A model generated the notes under the pieces. It was given only the letters and a program-made list of their open reading frames with translations, was not told where the DNA came from and ran no database searches. Below are positions 18,978-27,622 of a stretch of DNA of 64,000 bases, one piece after another. Each line of letters opens with the position of its first letter. The stretch's first letter is position 1. Position numbers and translations under genes: made by a program. The DNA is from Natrinema pellirubrum DSM 15624 (GTDB lineage Archaea; Halobacteriota; Halobacteria; Halobacteriales; Natrialbaceae): the NCBI RefSeq assembly GCF_000230735.2, contig NC_019967.1, forward strand, positions 186,001 to 250,000, given 5' to 3'.

Positions 18978-19541
18978 GTGACGACGACCGCCACGAAAAC
19001 GCTCGAAGCCACGCTCGCCCCGCCCACTACGGGCAAAGAGCAACGCCTTGAGCGTACCGTGGCGACCTACCGTCGTGCACTCTCGGACACCTTCGAGAGT
19101 GGTGTGGAGACGCAGACGGCGGTCAACGATATCGTCACGCCGTACACGCTCACGTCCTATGCGAAGGATGCGCTCAAGAACTACGTCCCGAAACTTCGGG
19201 ATACGTACAACGCGTCGGAGTTGGCCGACGACCACCCGGTTCGGTTCACGAACCGTGGGTTCACCCTCGACCATTCCGACGAACGTACACACGAGTTCTG
19301 CTGGCGCGTTCCACAGGCCGGACGTGGGAACGCTTTCTGGATTCCGCTCCAGATCGATCCCGAACAGGAATCGCTCTGGTTCGACCTGCTCGACGAGAGC
19401 GTGACGGTTGGCGAGTTTCGACTCCAACAGCACCGCACGAACTGGGTGCTACACGTCACCGTCGAGTATGAGGTAGCCGAACCAGATACACCGGGTGACC
19501 CGAGTCGAATTGGTTTCGAGTATGTGTTTAGCCCGAGCTGA
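18978..19541 (+). pseudogene. TnpB (IS605/IS1341-type), truncated by an IS66 element
   Basis: A TATA box (TTTATAA, 18948-18954) places transcription at the GTG start at 18978, fitting a leaderless gene. The sequence is the N-terminal half of a haloarchaeal TnpB: RRALSDTFESGVETQ, LKNYVPKLRDTYNAS, FTLDHSDERTHEF and VLHVTVEYEVAEPD, ending just before the expected RuvC-I GIDxG segment. The frame runs into the left end of the IS66 element at 19520. All catalytic residues and the zinc ribbon are lost. The missing half was not found in the window. Confidence 0.8.
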
Positions 19542-21145
19542 TTTCGGTACTGTCTCGTAGGAAGCGTTCAACGGACGCGACATGAACAGGCAGCAGACAT
19601 CGGATACGACTCTCAGGGATGGGCTCCGCAGCGGAGCCCATCCCGTTGCCTCTGCTGTCATAACTGGTTGGTGGAGTCTGTGAACGCAGACGATTTCACC
19701 AAAGAAGAGCTATTTTCTCGGTTGCTTCAGCTTGAGCAGCGGGTCGAAGAACTTGAGCAAGAAAACAAGCGGAAGGACAAGAAGATCGATCAGTTGCAAG
19801 AGCAACTTGACCAGAAGGACGAGCGGATAGAAGAACTCGAAACACGTCTTCGCAAATACGAAAATCCGCATACACCGCCCAGTAAGCGACGGTCGGGGAC
19901 TGACGAGTCCCCGACCTCGCAGGACGACGAAGACGAGAATGTTCGAACCGACGGCGGCACTCCTGGACGGAAGGACGGCCATGATCCAGAGTGGCGTGTA
20001 ACAGCTGGTCCCGACAAAGAGATCAAAGTCACCCGTGACTGTTGTCCCGAATGTGGCGAACACTTCGACGAGTCGGTGGGCGTCAGCCCCCGACTCGTCG
20101 AGGAGGTTCCTGATCCGCAGCCTCCTGAAGTCACCCAGTACAATCGCCACTGCTACCAGTGCGACTCTTGTGGAACAGAAACTGTTGCTAAACACCCCGA
20201 CTGCCCCGATGAGGGGCAGTTCGGGGTGAACGTCATCTCCCAAGCAGCACTTTCTCGGTACGATCACCGCCTTCCCTACCGGAAAATCGCTGATCGCTTC
20301 GAGCAACTGCACGGGTTAGAACTCTCAGGCGCGTCCGCATGGCACGCGACCGAGCGCGCTGCGCGCGCCGGTCGCTGCGAATATGAACAGATTCGAAGAC
20401 AGATTCAGCAAGCAGAGATCGTTCACGTCGACGAAACTGGTATCAAACGCGAGGGTGAGCAAGCATGGATCTGGACGTTTCGGACGGGAGAGCACACGCT
20501 GTACGCCGTAAGAGAGAGTCGTGGGAGCGATGTCCCCGCGGAAGTCCTCGGCGAGGACTTCGCGGGAACGGTCATCTGCGATGGGTGGACGGCGTATCCA
20601 GCGTTCACCAGTAATCTTCAGCGGTGCTGGGCACATCTTCTCCGGGAAGCCGAGGACATTGCTAGTGACCACGAGGAGGCAGAGCCGGTTCACCGGTATC
20701 TCAAACAGATGTTCGTCGGTCTCCAGTCGTGGCTGGAGACCGACCCGAGTCCTCGTGAGAGAGCACAGATGCACCGATCATGCCAGAACGGGCTTAGATC
20801 GCTCGTTGAGCGGTCAGTAACCGACGAGGCAGTGGCAACACTACTCGGGAAGATCGAAGGAGGGATCGACCACTGGCTCACCTTCGTCGGTGAGCCAGCG
20901 GTCTCCCAGACGAACAACGCAGCTGAGAACGCACTTCGTGAACCAGTCGTTCTCCGGAAAATCATCGGGACACTTCGTAACGATCGAGGTATGTTCGTTC
21001 ACGAGACGATCTTGTCCCTGCTGGCGACATGGCGCCAGCAGGGACGCAATCCATACGAAGAACTTCGTCGAGTCGTCAACAACAATGAGATGCTCTCACG
21101 GGATCACGCTGTGCCGGCTGTCGAGACTTCGGGGTAAACTCATAC
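19520..21145 (+). mobile_element. IS66-family element, diverged copy (1626 bp)
   Basis: The ends GTATGTGTTTAGCCCG and, from the right, GTATGAGTTTACCCCG are imperfect inverted repeats related to those of the three 1650-bp copies. The 8-bp flanks differ (GGTTTCGA versus CGCTGTTC), so no target duplication is present. Its left end truncates tnpB, consistent with a deletion or rearrangement after insertion. Confidence 0.8.
19680..21137 (+). CDS. IS66-family transposase (TnpC), diverged copy
   Basis: 485 aa if started at GTG 19680, the position equivalent to the ATG of the other copies; TTG 19668 and GTG 19671 are alternatives. An N-terminal coiled coil (residues about 10-60, heptads of Glu/Gln/Leu/Lys) is followed by the PPSKRRSGTDE linker and a zinc-ribbon-like CCPECGEHF...CYQCDSCG. 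The DDE core has HVDETGIKREGEQAWIWTF and VICDGWTAY, with the Glu probably in TNNAAENALREPVVLRK. Organisation is single-gene: no accessory tnpA or tnpB of classical IS66 elements is present. Confidence 0.85.
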   Translation: MNADDFTKEELFSRLLQLEQRVEELEQENKRKDKKIDQLQEQLDQKDERIEELETRLRKYENPHTPPSKRRSGTDESPTSQDDEDENVRTDGGTPGRKDGHDPEWRVTAGPDKEIKVTRDCCPECGEHFDESVGVSPRLVEEVPDPQPPEVTQYNRHCYQCDSCGTETVAKHPDCPDEGQFGVNVISQAALSRYDHRLPYRKIADRFEQLHGLELSGASAWHATERAARAGRCEYEQIRRQIQQAEIVHVDETGIKREGEQAWIWTFRTGEHTLYAVRESRGSDVPAEVLGEDFAGTVICDGWTAYPAFTSNLQRCWAHLLREAEDIASDHEEAEPVHRYLKQMFVGLQSWLETDPSPRERAQMHRSCQNGLRSLVERSVTDEAVATLLGKIEGGIDHWLTFVGEPAVSQTNNAAENALREPVVLRKIIGTLRNDRGMFVHETILSLLATWRQQGRNPYEELRRVVNNNEMLSRDHAVPAVETSG

Positions 21146-21287
21146 CGCTGTTCTAAGCCGTCGATCTCGTCACTGAGCGATGACACATAGGTCAGTTAGC
21201 AGGACTGAACTACACGCACCAAACCCATCCACAAGGAATGTGGAAATCATCATTAGAGCTAACTGTATCCTGCAAGGATGTTTCTAC

Positions 21288-21959
21288 ATGCCCTACATAA
21301 ACGACATTGAACGCCCACAGGAGGCGGTCACGGTTGCAAACCGATACCTCGACCGTGAACGCCCTCTGAGTGCTCTTGTTGTCGTGATCGCAGTGTCGCT
21401 GTTCCTTGGGACATACTTGATGACATCACTGCTGCCAGCGGTCATCGTCGCAGTTGGGTTACTCGTCGTTGCTCGCGCTCCGATTCTGCAGTCTCGTGGG
21501 ACAGTTCAACTCCGAACTGATGCTGATCTCGAGACCGTTGTCGAGGCGTTTACTGGCCCGACACCGCCGGTGCTCGCGTTCCAGTGGGGAATTGCAGACA
21601 AGGTATCAGACGAAGGCGACACAGTACAATACCGCACCTCGTATCTATTCGGCCTCCGATCTGCTGTGGTGACCGTCCAGACACAGACGGAAGATACACC
21701 AGGTGGAATCCACCGAGTCGAGTTGGAGATCATGGCGAACAATCAGCCATGGGCGACGTATACAGCAACGATTAGTCGCCAAAACGGCGAGACAATCGTC
21801 GACGTTGAGTATACATCGGATCGACGCTTCGGACTACGACGCATCCCACAGCAGTTCTTCGCAGAACAGTACCGCGATGATGCACTCACAGCGCAAGGAT
21901 ACACAGTCGTTGAGCGTGAGTCACATTTCGGTATCTGGTACGTGTTTAGCCCCGTCTGA
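21288..21959 (+). CDS. Hypothetical membrane protein whose last codon is replaced by an IS66 end
   Basis: From ATG 21288 (MPYINDIERPQEAVTVANRY), 223 aa as it stands. Two hydrophobic segments around residues 27-60 (LSALVVVIAVSLFLGTYLM and LLPAVIVAVGLLVVA) are followed by a soluble beta-rich domain (TVQLRTDADLETVVEAF to the C-terminus). At the 3' end the frame reads ESHFGI and then enters the IS66 element, giving the tail WYVFSPV. Without the element the target sequence reads GGT ATC TGA, so the original protein ended ESHFGI. The insertion changes only the tail, and the gene may still work. The function is unknown. Confidence 0.65.
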   Translation: MPYINDIERPQEAVTVANRYLDRERPLSALVVVIAVSLFLGTYLMTSLLPAVIVAVGLLVVARAPILQSRGTVQLRTDADLETVVEAFTGPTPPVLAFQWGIADKVSDEGDTVQYRTSYLFGLRSAVVTVQTQTEDTPGGIHRVELEIMANNQPWATYTATISRQNGETIVDVEYTSDRRFGLRRIPQQFFAEQYRDDALTAQGYTVVERESHFGIWYVFSPV

Positions 21960-23587
21960 TTTCGTCACTGTCTCGTAGGTGGTGGCCTGTGACAGATACA
22001 TGGTCTGTCAGCAGGGAGTCAGTCTACATTCTCAGGGATGGTCTCCGCTGCCCGGAGACCATCCCGTCGGCCCTGCTGTCGTCGTTTCGAGGTGGAATCG
22101 ATGAGCTGGGACGATCTCTCCAAGGACGAACTCCTCTCGCGGTTTCTCCAGATGGAGGAGCGAATCGACGAGCTGGAAGAGAAGATTGCCCAGAAGGACA
22201 AGCGGATCGAGGAACAGAACGAACGGATCGAAGAGCAGCAAGAGCGGATCGAAGAGCAGCAAGAGCGGATCGAAGAACTCGAAACACGTCTCCGGAAGTA
22301 CGAGAATCCACACACTCCACCCAGTAAGCGACGGTCGGGGACCGACGAGTCCCCGACCTCGCAGGACGACGAAGACGACGATGTCCGAACTGATGGTGGT
22401 ACTCCCGGTCGAAAGGACGGTCACAACCCGGAGTGGCGCTCTCCGCCCGATCCTGATGAAGAAATCGAGGTCACCTCTGACTGTTGTCCCGAGTGTGGCG
22501 ACCACTTCGACGAGTCGGTGGGCGTCAGCCCCCGACTCGTCGAGGAAGTCCCGGATCCACAGCCACCAGAAGTCACCCAGTACAACCGACACCGCTACCA
22601 ATGCGACTCCTGTGGAACTGAGACGGTTGCGACTCACCCCGACTGCCCCGATGAGGGGCAGTTCGGGGTGAACGTCATCGCGCAATCTGCCCTGTCACGG
22701 TACGATCACCGCCTTCCCTACCGGAAAATCACGGACCGCTTCGAGCAACTTCACGGACTCGAACTCTCAGGTGCATCCGCGTGGCACGCGACCGAGCGCG
22801 CTGCGCGCGCCGGTCGCTGTGAGTACGAGCAGATCCGTCGAGAGATTCAGGAGGCTGAAATCGTCCACGTTGACGAAACCGGCATCAAGCGTGACGGTGA
22901 CCAAGCGTGGATCTGGACGTTTCGGACGGACGAGCATACGCTGTACGCGGTCAGAGAGAGTCGTGGGAGTGATGTTCCCGCGGAAGTCCTTGGCGAGGAC
23001 TTCGCGGGAACGGTCATCTGTGATGGGTGGACGGCGTATCCAGCGTTCAGCAGTACGCTTCAGCGGTGCTGGGCACATCTTCTCCGGGAGGCTGAAGACG
23101 TTGCTAGTGACCACGAGGAGGCAGAACCGGTGTACCGGTATCTCAAGCAGATGTTCGTCGGTCTCCAGTCGTGGCTGGAGACCGACCCAGATCCTCGTGC
23201 GAGAGCACAGATGCATCGAGCGTGTCAGGACGGCCTCAGATCGCTCGTTGAGCGGTCAGTGACCGACGAACCAGTGGCAACACTCCTCGGGAAGATCGAA
23301 GGTGGACTCGACCACTGGCTCACCTTCGTCGGTGAGCCAGCGGTCTCCCCGACGAACAATGCCGCAGAAAACGCCCTTCGTGAACCTGTTGTTCTCCGGA
23401 AAATCATCGGAACACTCCGGAACGACCGTGGCATGTTCGTTCACGAGACGATCTTGTCCCTGCTGGCGACGTGGCGCCAGCAGGGACGCAACCCATACGA
23501 GGAACTTACGCGGGTTGTCCACGACAACGAAATGATCTCACGAGAGCAGACTGTGCCGGTTGTTGAGACCTCGGGGTAAACACGTAC
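21938..23587 (+). mobile_element. IS66-family element, copy A (1650 bp)
   Basis: Inverted ends GTACGTGTTTA / TAAACACGTAC are flanked by the 8-bp duplication GGTATCTG (21930-21937 and 23588-23595), the length expected for IS66. Copies B (25696) and C (31073) have the same length and encode the same protein. Confidence 0.9.
22101..23579 (+). CDS. IS66-family transposase (TnpC), copy A
   Basis: 492 aa from ATG 22101 (MSWDDLSKDELLSRFLQ). An upstream in-frame extension to 22038 looks like leader sequence. The coiled coil contains an exact tandem repeat (RIEEQQERIEEQQERIEE). Zinc-ribbon-like CCPECGDHF...CDSCG and DDE motifs HVDETGIKRDGDQAWIWTF, VICDGWTAYPAF and TNNAAENALREP follow. Full-length. 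Confidence 0.9.
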   Translation: MSWDDLSKDELLSRFLQMEERIDELEEKIAQKDKRIEEQNERIEEQQERIEEQQERIEELETRLRKYENPHTPPSKRRSGTDESPTSQDDEDDDVRTDGGTPGRKDGHNPEWRSPPDPDEEIEVTSDCCPECGDHFDESVGVSPRLVEEVPDPQPPEVTQYNRHRYQCDSCGTETVATHPDCPDEGQFGVNVIAQSALSRYDHRLPYRKITDRFEQLHGLELSGASAWHATERAARAGRCEYEQIRREIQEAEIVHVDETGIKRDGDQAWIWTFRTDEHTLYAVRESRGSDVPAEVLGEDFAGTVICDGWTAYPAFSSTLQRCWAHLLREAEDVASDHEEAEPVYRYLKQMFVGLQSWLETDPDPRARAQMHRACQDGLRSLVERSVTDEPVATLLGKIEGGLDHWLTFVGEPAVSPTNNAAENALREPVVLRKIIGTLRNDRGMFVHETILSLLATWRQQGRNPYEELTRVVHDNEMISREQTVPVVETSG

Positions 23588-23816
23588 GGTATCTGAATAG
23601 CATTATATCACCATAGGATGCAGAGACTCTTCATATATCATTTCTTATTTGTCATTAATTAAGCCTCAGACCTCGGTCGTGTAGCGGTAGCGAGCCTCCT
23701 TGGAGTATCGGCCGTTACTGGTGTATCTTCTGAGCATCGTCGATTAACCGTTCCAGCAACGGTGATGGAGAGTAGCAGGGGTATTCACTGAGTTCGTGGA
23801 GATTCTGTTCAAAAGG

Positions 23817-25444
23817 CATCTGTTCTAGTTTAGTGACGGAGTGAAGCAGGATCTCAGCGGAGACTATACCGAATTGAGGCGGATTAGCTCAGGAGACTGG
23901 GTTCGCTGGAGCAGGCAGTCGCTGATTTGTTGTGTGATACCTTCGAGGCGGCGCACTCACAGCCGTGAGTGCGTCGCCGTTCCAGCGCTGCCGCTATCGA
24001 CACAGGTGCTTCCCCGGTCGTCAGGCGAGTTCGTTACCAGAACTCGCCTGACTCAACCTGCTCACGTAACCGCGGTCGATGCGGATTTGGATCACGTGAA
24101 GCCCACAGCAACAACTCATCTAAATCCGGAAGTTCGTACCCTAAATCGAGCATCACGTACAACTGAATCAGGTGTGAATGGCGTTCGACAGCGTGAGAAC
24201 ATCGTCGACGAGGAAGTTGCGGCGACGACGCTGTGGCGTCGGTCGGCGCTTTCCCGTTGTTTCACGTCCAGTTTCCCGGAGTTCATCGACGATAACACGG
24301 CTCATCAGCAGTGAGATTGCGGCCATGATGACCAGAGCTTCGATGATGTACGGATCGGTCGTGTTGATTTCGTCAAGTCCGAAGCGTGATTTCAGTTCTT
24401 TGAACAATAATTCTATTTCCCAGCGCGCCCGATAGAGCTGTGCGATATCGGGCGCACTATAGTCGTCTTTCGAGAGATTTGTCAAATAGAGATGGTACTC
24501 TTCAGTATCCTCGTTCCAAACACCGACCAGTCGGAACGTTCGGGGTCGTGCTGGTGCACGACCCTCGCTTTCGCTCGAACGAGAGGGTGATGCGAACATC
24601 GATTTCCTGTCGCTGCAGGTCGTCAAGGACGTCCTGCAGCGACTCTCCTTCGGGCGGGATACTGTTCCCCCGCCACGTCCGGAGCTCTTCGACGATCTCG
24701 AAGTTTGCGTCGTCTTTCACACGGGAGACGAACCAGCCGTTATTCTGGTCGATGCGGTCGAACAACCAGAAGTCGTAGAAACCGAGATCGAGCAAGACAA
24801 GTGCGCCAGCTACCCACTCGCCGGTGGGTAGCTGGCTCCGTTCTTGGGTTTTAGCGTCAGTTGTTCGGTACCGTGTTGGAAGGCCAGTTGAGAGTGATTC
24901 TGTTAGGTGAAGTTTCAGACCGGCCTGATCGTCACCGGTCGCAGCGTACACATCCGCGGCGTCTTGATAGAGAGAAACAATGCTCCCATCGGCAATGAGG
25001 ACGTCTCGAAAGCGTTCGAGACGTCCGCTAAGGTCGGCATTTCTGGTATCGAGATTCTCGATGGCATCATCGAGAATCTCTCGAAGGAGTGCAACGAACG
25101 GTGGAGAGAACCACCCGTGGAAGGTTGCATAGGAGAGTTCATCGCAGTCGGACATTTCGACGAATCGTTCGAGAAAAGCCTGTACAGATCGGTCTGACCC
25201 AGCAGCGAAGCCAAGTGAAAGCGTGTAGAACAGCGCAACAGCGTCGAATTTCCGTTCACGCTCGACGAGATTCGTTGCGCGAGCGCGCTCGCGCAACTCA
25301 TCGGAGGGAAACGCTCTTTGAATCCGATCAACAATCACTGAATCCGGTGGGGAGTAAGTCACACTATCCACCGGATTTCTCTGACTGGTAGTTACAACGA
25401 TATCTAATCAGACGACGGTACACTCTGCTAACCTAGAACGGATG
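23817..25444 (-). mobile_element. ISH8-type IS4-family element, copy 2 (1628 bp, decayed)
   Basis: Same TIRs as at 14538 (one base change at the right end, CTAACCTAG), with a 10-bp target duplication GTTCAAAAGG (23807-23816 and 25445-25454). Three extra bases relative to copy 1 account exactly for the length difference and break the transposase frame. Confidence 0.9.
24034..25371 (-). pseudogene. ISH8-type transposase inactivated by three single-base insertions
   Basis: Compared with the intact copy at 14755-16089, extra G/C bases occur near 24241, 24276 and 24544, all in short G or C runs. The first 265 or so codons (from 25371) match, then the frame shifts after RGSCTSTT. A second open segment (24168-24626) carries the YRARWEIELLFKELK box. 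Apart from these indels only isolated substitutions are visible, so inactivation is recent or the indels are sequence errors. Confidence 0.85.
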
Positions 25445-25695
25445 GTTCAAAAGGGGCGACACCCCAGAACCGGTTGGATATCGAACAGAGTATGTACCAT
25501 CTTTAATATTTAAGGAGATAGGTTGTGAAAATGAGTGTGAAGTGACAGACGCGACCCATACCGGCGAGCAGCCAACAGCGGGTTTCAATCGCCCCACGAT
25601 ACTATTCGTCATCTGGGGAGGGATCGCGCTAGTAATTACGGCGCTGGCAACGTTGGATTTCGTGCAGGAAGGATTCGAGGACGCCTGGATATTTC

Positions 25696-27345
25696 GTACG
25701 TGTTTACCCCGAGGTCTCAACAACCGGCACAGTCTGCTCTCGTGAGATCATTTCGTTGTCGTGGACAACCCGCGTAAGTTCCTCGTATGGGTTGCGTCCC
25801 TGCTGGCGCCACGTCGCCAGCAGGGACAAGATCGTCTCGTGAACGAACATGCCACGGTCGTTCCGGAGTGTTCCGATGATTTTCCGGAGAACAACAGGTT
25901 CACGAAGGGCGTTTTCTGCGGCATTGTTCGTCGGGGAGACCGCTGGCTCACCGACGAAGGTGAGCCAGTGGTCGAGTCCACCTTCGATCTTCCCGAGGAG
26001 TGTTGCCACTGGTTCGTCGGTCACTGACCGCTCAACGAGCGATCTGAGGCCGTCCTGACACGCTCGATGCATCTGTGCTCTCGCACGAGGATCTGGGTCG
26101 GTCTCCAGCCACGACTGGAGACCGACGAACATCTGCTTGAGATACCGGTACACCGGTTCTGCCTCCTCGTGGTCACTAGCAACGTCTTCAGCCTCCCGGA
26201 GAAGATGTGCCCAGCACCGCTGAAGCGTACTGCTGAACGCTGGATACGCCGTCCACCCATCACAGATGACCGTTCCCGCGAAGTCCTCGCCAAGGACTTC
26301 CGCGGGAACATCACTCCCACGACTCTCTCTGACCGCGTACAGCGTATGCTCGTCCGTCCGAAACGTCCAGATCCACGCTTGGTCACCGTCACGCTTGATG
26401 CCGGTTTCGTCAACGTGGACGATTTCAGCCTCCTGAATCTCTCGACGGATCTGCTCGTACTCACAGCGACCGGCGCGCGCAGCGCGCTCGGTCGCGTGCC
26501 ACGCGGATGCACCTGAGAGTTCGAGTCCGTGAAGTTGCTCGAAGCGGTCCGTGATTTTCCGGTAGGGAAGGCGGTGATCGTACCGTGACAGGGCAGATTG
26601 CGCGATGACGTTCACCCCGAACTGCCCCTCATCGGGGCAGTCGGGGTGAGTCGCAACCGTCTCAGTTCCACAGGAGTCGCATTGGTAGCGGTGTCGGTTG
26701 TACTGGGTGACTTCTGGTGGCTGTGGATCCGGGACTTCCTCGACGAGTCGGGGGCTGACGCCCACCGACTCGTCGAAGTGGTCGCCACACTCGGGACAAC
26801 AGTCAGAGGTGACCTCGATTTCTTCATCAGGATCGGGCGGAGAGCGCCACTCCGGGTTGTGACCGTCCTTTCGACCGGGAGTACCACCATCAGTTCGGAC
26901 ATCGTCGTCTTCGTCGTCCTGCGAGGTCGGGGACTCGTCGGTCCCCGACCGTCGCTTACTGGGTGGAGTGTGTGGATTCTCGTACTTCCGGAGACGTGTT
27001 TCGAGTTCTTCGATCCGCTCTTGCTGCTCTTCGATCCGCTCTTGCTGCTCTTCGATCCGTTCGTTCTGTTCCTCGATCCGCTTGTCCTTCTGGGCAATCT
27101 TCTCTTCCAGCTCGTCGATTCGCTCCTCCATCTGGAGAAACCGCGAGAGGAGTTCGTCCTTGGAGAGATCGTCCCAGCTCATCGATTCCACCTCGAAACG
27201 ACGACAGCAGGGCCGACGGGATGGTCTCCGGGCAGCGGAGACCATCCCTGAGAATGTAGACTGACTCCCTGCTGACAGACCATGTATCTGTCACAGGCCA
27301 CCACCTACGAGACAGTGACGAAATCAGACGGGGCTAAACACGTAC
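25696..27345 (-). mobile_element. IS66-family element, copy B (1650 bp)
   Basis: Inverted orientation relative to copy A, with the same 11-bp ends GTACGTGTTTA / TAAACACGTAC. Target duplication GATATTTC (25688-25695 and 27346-27353). It interrupts the small membrane protein gene. Confidence 0.92.
25704..27182 (-). CDS. IS66-family transposase (TnpC), copy B
   Basis: 492 aa, the same protein as copy A, with intact coiled coil, zinc-ribbon-like region and DDE motifs. Its identity with copies A and C indicates recent amplification. Confidence 0.9.
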   Translation of the reverse strand: MSWDDLSKDELLSRFLQMEERIDELEEKIAQKDKRIEEQNERIEEQQERIEEQQERIEELETRLRKYENPHTPPSKRRSGTDESPTSQDDEDDDVRTDGGTPGRKDGHNPEWRSPPDPDEEIEVTSDCCPECGDHFDESVGVSPRLVEEVPDPQPPEVTQYNRHRYQCDSCGTETVATHPDCPDEGQFGVNVIAQSALSRYDHRLPYRKITDRFEQLHGLELSGASAWHATERAARAGRCEYEQIRREIQEAEIVHVDETGIKRDGDQAWIWTFRTDEHTLYAVRESRGSDVPAEVLGEDFAGTVICDGWTAYPAFSSTLQRCWAHLLREAEDVASDHEEAEPVYRYLKQMFVGLQSWLETDPDPRARAQMHRACQDGLRSLVERSVTDEPVATLLGKIEGGLDHWLTFVGEPAVSPTNNAAENALREPVVLRKIIGTLRNDRGMFVHETILSLLATWRQQGRNPYEELTRVVHDNEMISREQTVPVVETSG

Positions 27346-27622
27346 GATATTTCTTTTGAGTGGGGTAATGCTTCTCTGGTTCATCGGCCGCGACTGGTTC
27401 CGCCACGAAGGCGGTGCGTTCGTACGACGAGACGATGACCTGACGTTTCTTGGTGTGACGGTCTTCGTGCTGGTAGTAACGCTTTGGGTTCTTATCGAAC
27501 AGTTCGTCATCTGACGGTCTCTACGGATGCCAACGAGCGCTTCCCGTCTCTCCTGCCTAATCCCTCTCCCACAACCGTCCAACCAGACCGTGTTGGTTCG
27601 TCGAGTGACAATCAAGTGTCGG

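Larger units (their letters stand above)
25542..27514 (+). pseudogene. Small three-helix membrane protein gene split by IS66 copy B
   Basis: From GTG 25542 (MTDATHTGEQPTAGFN) the frame includes one membrane segment (ILFVIWGGIALVITALAT) and reaches DAWIF at the insertion. After removing the element and one 8-bp target copy it continues LLSGVMLLWFIGRDWF and FLGVTVFVLVVTLWVLIEQ, ending FVI-stop at 27514. The rebuilt protein is about 104 aa with three hydrophobic segments. Family unknown; several other tiny membrane proteins lie within the next 5 kb. Confidence 0.8.

Noticed and set aside
18711-19433. Minus-strand 240-codon frame across the truncated tnpB
   Set aside because: It is antisense to tnpB and incompatible with the well-formed 48-aa frame in the same region.
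22038-22100. N-terminal extension of the IS66 transposases (63 bp upstream of the ATG)
   Set aside because: The extension lies in element leader DNA with a palindromic stretch, and the diverged copy lacks an equivalent; ATG 22101 and its counterparts are better starts.
22200-22290. Short tandem repeat that might be mistaken for a CRISPR or iteron array
   Set aside because: It encodes the EEQQERI heptads of the IS66 coiled coil; there are no spacers and no array.
22032-22685. Long reading frame opposite the IS66 transposase (217 codons, repeated for each copy)
   Set aside because: It is an antisense shadow of the coiled-coil and zinc-ribbon coding region, a common artefact of GC-rich codon use; no independent signals.
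23600-25500. 34-codon frame beginning at the left end of ISH8-type copy 2 (MPFEQNLHELSE...)
   Set aside because: The ATG is supplied by the IS end. The sequence resembles the tail of a decayed gene, but there is too little to call it functional.
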